From the NCBI GenBank assembly GCA_002005505.1, contig KV908378.1, positions 204,674 through 214,673 on the forward strand: 10,000 nt of DNA. The letters run 5' to 3'. A program made the position numbers and the translations under genes. Below the pieces are notes generated by a model. It had not been told where the DNA came from. It did no database searches and saw only the letters and a program-made list of their open reading frames with translations. Of this stretch, positions 1-10,000 are shown in pieces. How positions within the stretch are numbered: the first letter of the stretch is position 1; each line of letters begins with the position of its first letter. This DNA comes from Botryococcus braunii. Lineage: Eukaryota; Chlorophyta; Trebouxiophyceae.

Positions 1-368
1 CAATGAGGATCACCCAGAGGACAGTCCTCTGGAGGGGCTCCCCTGTGTTGATCAATATCATGTAGTCTAACCACGCAGAACCACTGAGAAAACCAATCGG
101 ACCTGGCACAGGTGTGTGGTACGTGCAAGGAAGGAGCGCCTGTCCTCTCACTCCTTTCAGCCCTTCATTTGTATATCTTGCTTTGCAGAAAATCAATAAG
201 TTGCGGGGAGTGTTCTTTTGACAGTTTCTGAGGAGTGTGAGAGGACGGGCCCCAGGGCGACAGGGGAATGGTACTCCAGCCCAAAAAGACATGTTTGAAT
301 GGATCATGGAAACAATGTCGGAGGTATGAATGAGCCCGGGTATGGGCAAGGAAGATGCTGTGGCGTAC
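1..368 (-). other. probable intron 3 of the DUF1995 gene
   Basis: This stretch follows the exon 3 donor (GTACGC at 363-368). The exon 3 frame stays open past the donor down to a TGA at 165-167, so intron retention would add a tail of roughly 68 residues ending in IDFLQSKIYK. That tail does not resemble DUF1995, and no later DUF1995 exon was found on either side of it. I read it as intron, with an alternative C-terminus as a weak possibility. Confidence 0.45.
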
Positions 369-1472
369 CGCACGAACGGATGTGCTGGACAAATCTGCCA
401 ATTCCATGACGAATCGTCGGGTCAGTTTCCAAAACCGCTGCTGGTCTCCCTCCTCTGTCACGCAAAACCCCCAAGCCAAAAGCTTTGACTGCATGACTAC
501 ACAGGCTAGATGACCAGGCTGACAGTGTGCCACCGAAATGTCGGAAGAATTTCGATAATTGTTACTCGAGCCACGCATCTCCAAACTGCATTGCCCCCCT
601 CCTTATCCCCTCCACCTGGTCCCTGGGCTAAGGTCTGTAGATTGCCTTATGGGCTGTCCATGGCACGCACCATCTAGCAAGCCCCTGTACCTGTCTATCC
701 TGCCTTTTCCCCGCCCGTCCCCAACTCTTTCCATGCAGCTTTGTTGGTGGTGCACTGGTCTGTGTGTTCCAGTGTCTGCACACTGTTCCCATGCATATTC
801 TTGCGTGAAGGGCCGAAGTGATTTGGTTTCTCGGTCAAAAAGGCATGTCCAAGTGAAAAGCTGGCATACGCATGTACACCACTGTTAAACACTTTCATGG
901 TCAGGGATGCCTACCAGCAAACAGCGCTCCACTGTTCGGATCCCAAAGTTCAGGAAGCAGAAGTTCAACCTGACATCTCAGGACACCCCTCTCCATTGCC
1001 CTTTGTGTCGCACTTGCTGCTTGAGCTAGAGCACCCGACAGATTATCTGGCAGGACCTGTCCAACAAGAAACGGTGGAAAAGGGCGTGATACGAAAAGAC
1101 TTGGATAATCTTGCAATGCTGTGTTCACAAATTCTGTGGTAGAAGAACCCGATAGGTGAACAAAAACGAGTTGGGACGTCAAAAACTTACATCATCCGCC
1201 CGACCCTCTTGAAAGGTGTTTGCCTCTGTACCAAGCACTTCGATTTCACCGACGATATTGGAGTCAACCTCGTTGTTCAGAGGTTCAGAGTGAACTGTGT
1301 ATTTTCGTCCTTCCTGCGTCGTCCGCTGGCGCTTTCCAAGCGAGGTTTTCCGACGCCGCTGGAACTCATTTACATGTGAAAACGGAGTTCTTCTAATTCT
1401 AGAGTCCAAGACTGATGATTGTTGATACCTCGCCACCGCAAACATCGCGCTTGCCGCATGGCTTTGCATCAT
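369..1472 (-). CDS. DUF1995 / LPA3-like plastid protein, 5' three exons (partial)
   Basis: Spliced minus-strand gene, cut by the left edge. Exon 1 is 1191-1472, exon 2 is 915-1056 and exon 3 is 369-454, giving 170 residues. Donors are GTAAGT, GTAGGC and GTACGC; acceptors are TTGGACAG and GTGACAG; phases agree at both joins. The ATG at 1472 is the first in the open frame, with a second ATG next to it. Exon 1 (94 residues) is rich in Ser, Arg, Ala and Gln with few acids near its start, like a chloroplast transit peptide. Exon 2 onward reads as the N-terminal part of DUF1995: LPDNLSGALAQA, then QVELLLPELWDPNSGALFA, then EEGDQQRFWKLTRRF after the second join. The family includes Arabidopsis LPA3, which helps assemble CP43 into photosystem II. 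The next expected block (a PDAG-like motif) was not found at 1-368, so the rest probably lies outside. The family is clear; LPA3 orthology is inferred. Confidence 0.8.
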
Positions 1473-1627
1473 GATATCTGCAGCCAACGAGCGCGACTTG
1501 CGCGCCTCCCGTCAACAAGGCCCTGCTTCCTTAGTTACTAATGTTTGGATCAGATCAACGTCTGTTTGTATCTTATGCAATTGTTGTGTGCCTGTGTTTT
1601 ATAGTAGTCGGAGGGCTGATCTCGCTA

Positions 1628-1652
1628 GGGTACCGCACTCCGTGCGGTACCC
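1628..1652. repeat. perfect inverted repeat (11-bp arms, 3-nt loop)
   Basis: Arm GGGTACCGCAC at 1628-1638 is the exact reverse complement of GTGCGGTACCC at 1642-1652, with a TCC loop. It lies 156-180 bp upstream of the DUF1995 start codon and just beside the GC pentamer array. It is flanked by a looser inverted pair, GGATCAGAT near 1546 and ATCTGATCC near 1656, so the interval could be a tiny foldback element. Function unknown. Confidence 0.75.
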
Positions 1653-1678
1653 CAAATCTGATCCGATCTGATGAAGAC

Positions 1679-1748
1679 GGGGCGGGGCGGGGCGGGGCGG
1701 GACGGGGCGGGGCGGGGCGGGACGTGGCGGGGCGCGACGGGGCGGGGC
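1679..1748 (+). repeat. (GGGGC)n pentamer array, 14 units in register
   Basis: Fourteen consecutive 5-bp units with no indel: ten are GGGGC, the others GGGAC (twice), GTGGC and GCGAC. The first nine units form a 25-bp block (four GGGGC plus GGGAC) followed by a shortened copy (three GGGGC plus GGGAC), so part of the array grew by block duplication. The plus strand has many closely spaced runs of four G and meets the usual G-quadruplex pattern. It lies about 207-276 bp upstream of the DUF1995 ATG, where it may act as a GC-rich promoter element. Confidence 0.85.
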
Positions 1749-1935
1749 GTAGTTGTGATGCTTACATAATATTTAAAGGTATCGTTCATAATATTTCCTG
1801 CGCGTCTTCCAGGTCATGCACATTTCACACTTTTTGGGAATGCCGTCGCGGGGCCCGGTCAGTTTAGAGCCAAAACTCTGACTTGAGAAATGAAGCATAT
1901 CCTAGCAGGAAAGCACGTATCTTACATGTGGGTGA

Positions 1936-1973
1936 TCAGTTTCCCTTCGCGCTCTCAGTTTCCCTTCGCGCTC
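1936..1973. repeat. two exact tandem copies of a 19-bp unit
   Basis: TCAGTTTCCCTTCGCGCTC occurs twice back to back (1936-1954 and 1955-1973), followed by the start of a third copy (TCA). The perfect identity suggests a recent duplication. It lies in non-coding DNA. Confidence 0.85.
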
Positions 1974-2341
1974 TCAATTGTCCCTCCCTCCATCTCTCTC
2001 CCTCACTCCCCCCTTACCCACACCTGCCGTTTTGGCGTGTTTTCACAACGTTCAAAGCTAATGTAGCTGTCCCGATTGTCTGTAAAAGTACAAGAATGTA
2101 CAACCCACATGGGAGGAAGGCAAGAACAACCGCCTAAATTGCACTCTTCTAGCACAGGAACCTACAACCCAAGTAGGTTTGACAACCACAGGCAAAACGA
2201 ATTTGTGTTTCTTCTTCCTCCCTCTTGCGCATGAAACGGGCAGGGGAAGGGAACCCCCGGGCTTCTGCATACCAGCATATACGACACATGGTTCACAGAT
2301 TCAATAAACTTCGATTTTCGTTTCGCAATCCATAAGATAGG

Positions 2342-2346
2342 TTACA
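2342..2346 (-). promoter_or_regulatory. candidate polyadenylation signal (TGTAA) of RPAC1
   Basis: Read on the minus strand, TGTAA lies about 40 nt after the RPAC1 stop codon. TGTAA is the usual poly(A) signal of green algae. The motif is short and could be chance; the assignment rests on position only. Confidence 0.3.
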
Positions 2347-2385
2347 ATAAGAGGAAACCTTCTTATAGACTAAAAAGAAGTTATA

Positions 2386-7259
<4,874 letters not shown>

Positions 7260-7956
7260 GTAGTTACGATCTTATCAATTAGAACTGACTTGTTGGTCTT
7301 TCACCTGCTACCCACTTAATGAACGGGCAACGAAACTAGGTGGCTTCCGTAACAAGACTGCCAGGCTCCGCAGATACAGATCATCACGTGAACTACCACC
7401 ATGACACTACTGATATGTCTATAAAATCATCAACCTAAAACAGAAATTAAGTTGACAGATCAAATTCCTTAGATGCACGACGCGACGCAAACCAAACCTA
7501 TGAAAATGGCAGGCTGAAAGCGTCATCGCTCCATACTAGGTTCCGCGACATGTGTAACCCTCATAATATTCCAGTTCTGCGTTCTTGTGGTTCGACAGTT
7601 GCTGTTCATGTGGTGTCTTGGAATCGACGGGCGCCGTCAGGACTACGGAGATCCGGTGTCGCGGCTAACTGGGCCATCGAATCGGGTGGACCCGGGGGAT
7701 CCGGTCACCGTTGTCCGGTGTCTATGAAGCGAATAAAGATGCTGTACGAACCGACGCTGTGTTAAACCCTGTGCGAAGAATCGTACGACATGAGTTCGCG
7801 CTATTTTCGAAATGTCAAGACATCCGCATGCTTGTGGTAATTCCAAAAGCTAGTGTCTATATCAATGGGAAATAATATAGAACACAGGGACCTATTCCTT
7901 TGCCAGTACTATCAAGGAGTGCCGGGTGTCTTGATCTTGATCTCCTGATCTGTTCG
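7260..7956. promoter_or_regulatory. divergent intergenic region of RPAC1 and ALG7
   Basis: A 697-bp stretch between two start codons that point away from each other, so it must hold both 5' UTRs and promoters. A TATAAAA string lies at 7420-7426 on the plus strand, about 530 bp before the ALG7 ATG, and a palindromic CACGTG lies at 7385-7390. Either may be chance. Short open frames here (for example 7550-7765 plus) match nothing I know. Confidence 0.5.
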
Positions 7957-9358
7957 ATGAACAGGAATACGCAACTGAAATTACTTGGCGGAATTGGCAT
8001 TTTACCTTGCATCATTGCACTCTGCAACCTCTCGGACCCGCGAATTGTATGTTCTATTCTCAGTAGCGCGTTCGTCAGCGTGCTTGGTTTTTTTGCGACG
8101 AAGGCGACAATCCCTCTTATAAAGGACCGACTTTTAAGAGCCAATCTTTTTGGAAAAGACATCAACAAGAGAGGTGCGAATCAGCTCCAGGACTGCGTAT
8201 GTGTACGAAGGAACTCTCTTGATTCCTTGCAAAGAGGGGAATAGTAAGCAGTCCAACCCACCCTCTGAAGCTAAGGCTATTGCCGCAAGATGACAAGTCG
8301 TAAATGCATACGGGTCTAATAATGTGTACGCAACTGCATTTCCAGGTACAGAGGCTGGGGAAAAAAAAATTCCTGAGTCACTGGGACTTGCTGTGGGAGT
8401 GGTCTTTCTGGTCTGCATAGTCCTGTTCCAGCAACTCCACTACTATGATGTGGCATCGATCTTGGAATGGATATCCAAGGGAGGACAAGCCCCCGTTAAG
8501 CAGCAGGTCATTGCAGATGCTTGGCTGGTAGACTACAATGCCGCCCTCGCAACCATCTGCTTCATGTTGTTCTTAGGCTTTGCCGACGATGTCCTGGACA
8601 TTCCCTGGAGGGTGAAGCTGCTGCTGCCCATGCTAGCATCTTTGCCGCTTGTTGTTGCCTACGGTGGTGGTACCGGCATTTCTGTTCCTAAACCTCTCAG
8701 GGGGATTGGCGGTCTCCCAGGGTACTTGGAGCTGGGAATCCTGTACAAAATTTACATGGTCATGTTGGTCATATTCTGCACGAATGCCATTAACATCCTA
8801 GCGGGTGTGAATGGTCTTGAGGCAGGGCAAACCTTCGTCCTGGCCTGTGCTGTTCTTTTGCACAACATCATCGAGTTGAGGGGCACCCCGGATCCCACCA
8901 AGGCCGCCATCAAGGATGGTCATTTGTTTTCGGTGTATCTCATGTTGCCTTTGGCATCAACAACCTTTGGGTTGCTGCTCTACAATTGGTTTCCATCCCA
9001 GGTGTTTGTGGGGGACACGTTCACATATTTCGCTGGCATGACATTTGCCGTTGCTGGCATACTGGGGCACTTCAGTGAGACCCTGCTCCTTCTCTTCATT
9101 CCGCAGGTGATTAATTTTGTGTATTCCTTGCCACAGCTGTTCAAGATAGTACCTTGTCCACGGCATCGCCTGCCAACATTTGATCCGGCAACAGGCTTAT
9201 TGACTGCGACTCCAAATTGGAACCTGGTCAACCTGACCCTGCAGCTCTTTGGGCCATGCACAGAGTTGGCCCTGTGTGTACGCCTCTTGACTTTCCAGAC
9301 TCTGTGTTGTGGGCTGACATTCCTTCTACGGTTCCTACTCGCAGGCATTTACAAGTGA
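7957..9358 (+). CDS. ALG7: UDP-GlcNAc:dolichyl-phosphate GlcNAc-1-phosphotransferase, two exons
   Basis: Exon 1 is 7957-8173 and exon 2 is 8346-9358, giving 409 aa, close to human DPAGT1 (408 aa). The 172-nt intron runs GTGCGA..TTTCCAG in phase 1; the join restores GKDINKRG-TEAGEKKIPESLG, matching the family. The first in-frame ATG was taken as start. The enzyme transfers GlcNAc-1-phosphate from UDP-GlcNAc to dolichyl phosphate in the ER membrane, the first step of lipid-linked oligosaccharide synthesis and the target of tunicamycin. It belongs to the MraY/WecA-like polyprenyl-phosphate transferase family. Seen in order: an N-terminal hydrophobic segment (about 31-55), FLGFADDVLD with the Asp pair at 153-154, FCTNAINILAGVNGLEAGQ (216-234), FVGDTFTYFAGM (293-304) and PCPRHRLP (342-349). 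About ten hydrophobic stretches fit a polytopic membrane protein. The 5' end of exon 1 is the least certain part. Confidence 0.95.
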
Positions 9359-10000
9359 ATGTTTCAGTTTGGGTTCGCTACCAACCAGACAAATGCACGA
9401 AGTCGTCGTAGTGAACGACTCATAGGCCACGCCCATCCTTTGTGCTTGGTGTTTTATCTAGTCCGTAGTGGGTCAGGGACATCATGGCTGTCAGACGTAG
9501 CCTAGGATTTTGCAAGGCATTCACCGGGACGGAATTGTCATCGTGGATTCAAGCTCGTTAAGCCCCTTCCGCTTGCTTCAATGACACGAATGTATATTAA
9601 GGGCTTGTGCCAAGCGTGTATGTAGCGGGTCAGCAGGTTGCATGTAGTCAAGATCGGGGTATTGTGTTTGCACTGAGTTCTGTAGCAGGGTCTGAGTAAG
9701 TCTGCGAGATTTGTTTAGCGCGAATGGGTACATATCGAGACATTTTCAATTTTATTACAGGGTACTCCATGAGTGGACTGGCGAAGATGTTGTGTCTTTC
9801 CACTGGAAGGCGTCTGTCTCAATCATGGTCAGATGCACCATGCCCGTTGGGCTGGATCCGGCTGTTGAAATGCCCGCCATTTACCTTGCGCTGACTGGGC
9901 GAGGATTGCTCTATGCTTTGGTACCCTTTAAGGTTGCTTGATTGTACAATCAAGCAACGTTAACACAGCTGAGGGGGGTATCACATCAGCAGCAATCGTC
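9359..10000. other. 3' flank of ALG7, no supported gene
   Basis: It holds the ALG7 3' UTR and beyond. I saw no TGTAA or AATAAA signal. A plus-strand open frame at 9711-9941 has no ATG near its start and no family resemblance. A candidate acceptor-like string (TTTTATTACAG) near 9750-9760 could mark an exon of a gene lying to the right, but nothing confirms it. A 26-bp palindrome lies at 9933-9958. Confidence 0.5.
9933..9958. repeat. perfect 26-bp palindrome, no spacer
   Basis: GTTGCTTGATTGT at 9933-9945 is followed at once by its exact reverse complement at 9946-9958. The centre is TGTACA. The symmetry stops on both sides (9932 and 9959 do not pair). It lies about 575 bp after the ALG7 stop codon. 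Confidence 0.9.

Larger units (their letters stand above)
1473..2385. other. intergenic region between RPAC1 (3' end) and the DUF1995 gene (5' end)
   Basis: About 900 bp with no supported gene. It must hold the promoter and 5' UTR of the DUF1995 gene and the 3' end of RPAC1. Short open frames here resemble no family and lack splice-consistent structure. Visible landmarks are a hairpin at 1628-1652, a GGGGC pentamer array at 1679-1748, a 19-bp tandem duplication at 1936-1973, and a pyrimidine-rich stretch at about 1975-2030. Confidence 0.6.

Noticed and set aside
901..1182. Upstream acceptors for DUF1995 exon 2 (ACCACAG and AACACAG near 1116-1135)
   Set aside because: Both give the wrong phase after the strong GTAAGT donor. 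The TTTCTTGTTGGACAG acceptor before 1056 has a pyrimidine tract and the right phase.
7550..7765. Open frame in the RPAC1-ALG7 intergenic region
   Set aside because: Short, no family resemblance, and better explained as promoter or UTR sequence.
8174..8345. ALG7 exon 1 frame continuing to a stop at 8244, as if a separate short membrane protein
   Set aside because: The GTGCGA..CCAG splice restores the family sequence exactly in frame, so the continuation is intron.
9711..9941. 76-codon plus-strand open frame right of ALG7
   Set aside because: It begins with TTG, has no ATG until late, has no family resemblance, and its stop falls inside the palindrome.

Overview
The window looks like nuclear DNA of a photosynthetic eukaryote, most likely a unicellular alga. 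Three spliced genes can be rebuilt exon by exon with GT..AG introns. One is a plastid-type DUF1995 protein, and the introns are dense in simple repeats. Nothing seen fixes the species; a green-lineage alga is a guess based on the plant-like RPAC1 sequence and a possible TGTAA polyadenylation signal. There is no prokaryotic gene, RNA gene, transposase or CRISPR array.

Layout. (1) About 369-1472, minus strand: the 5' three exons of a DUF1995 / LPA3-like photosystem II assembly protein with a transit-peptide-like N-terminus; it runs off the left edge. (2) 1473-2385: intergenic, with an 11-bp-arm hairpin, a 14-unit GGGGC-type pentamer array and a 19-bp tandem duplication. (3) 2386-7259, minus strand: the complete six-exon gene for RPAC1 (AC40/POLR1C), the subunit shared by RNA polymerases I and III, predicted at 370 aa. 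About 77% of this gene is intron, and the introns hold (CA)n, (TG)n and (GA)n tracts, homopolymers and two minisatellites. (4) 7260-7956: divergent intergenic region. (5) 7957-9358, plus strand: a two-exon ALG7/DPAGT1 gene (409 aa), the first enzyme of dolichol-linked N-glycan synthesis. (6) 9359-10000: 3' flank without a supported gene, holding a perfect 26-bp palindrome.

The three genes are unrelated housekeeping functions (plastid photosystem assembly, rRNA/tRNA transcription, ER glycosylation) and do not form a pathway. The most interesting material is in the RPAC1 introns. Complementary GU and CA repeats flank exon 5. A 43-48 bp minisatellite has copied the exon-5 splice acceptor region many times. 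A 20-bp minisatellite decays outward from a homogeneous core. No new defence or mobile system was found.
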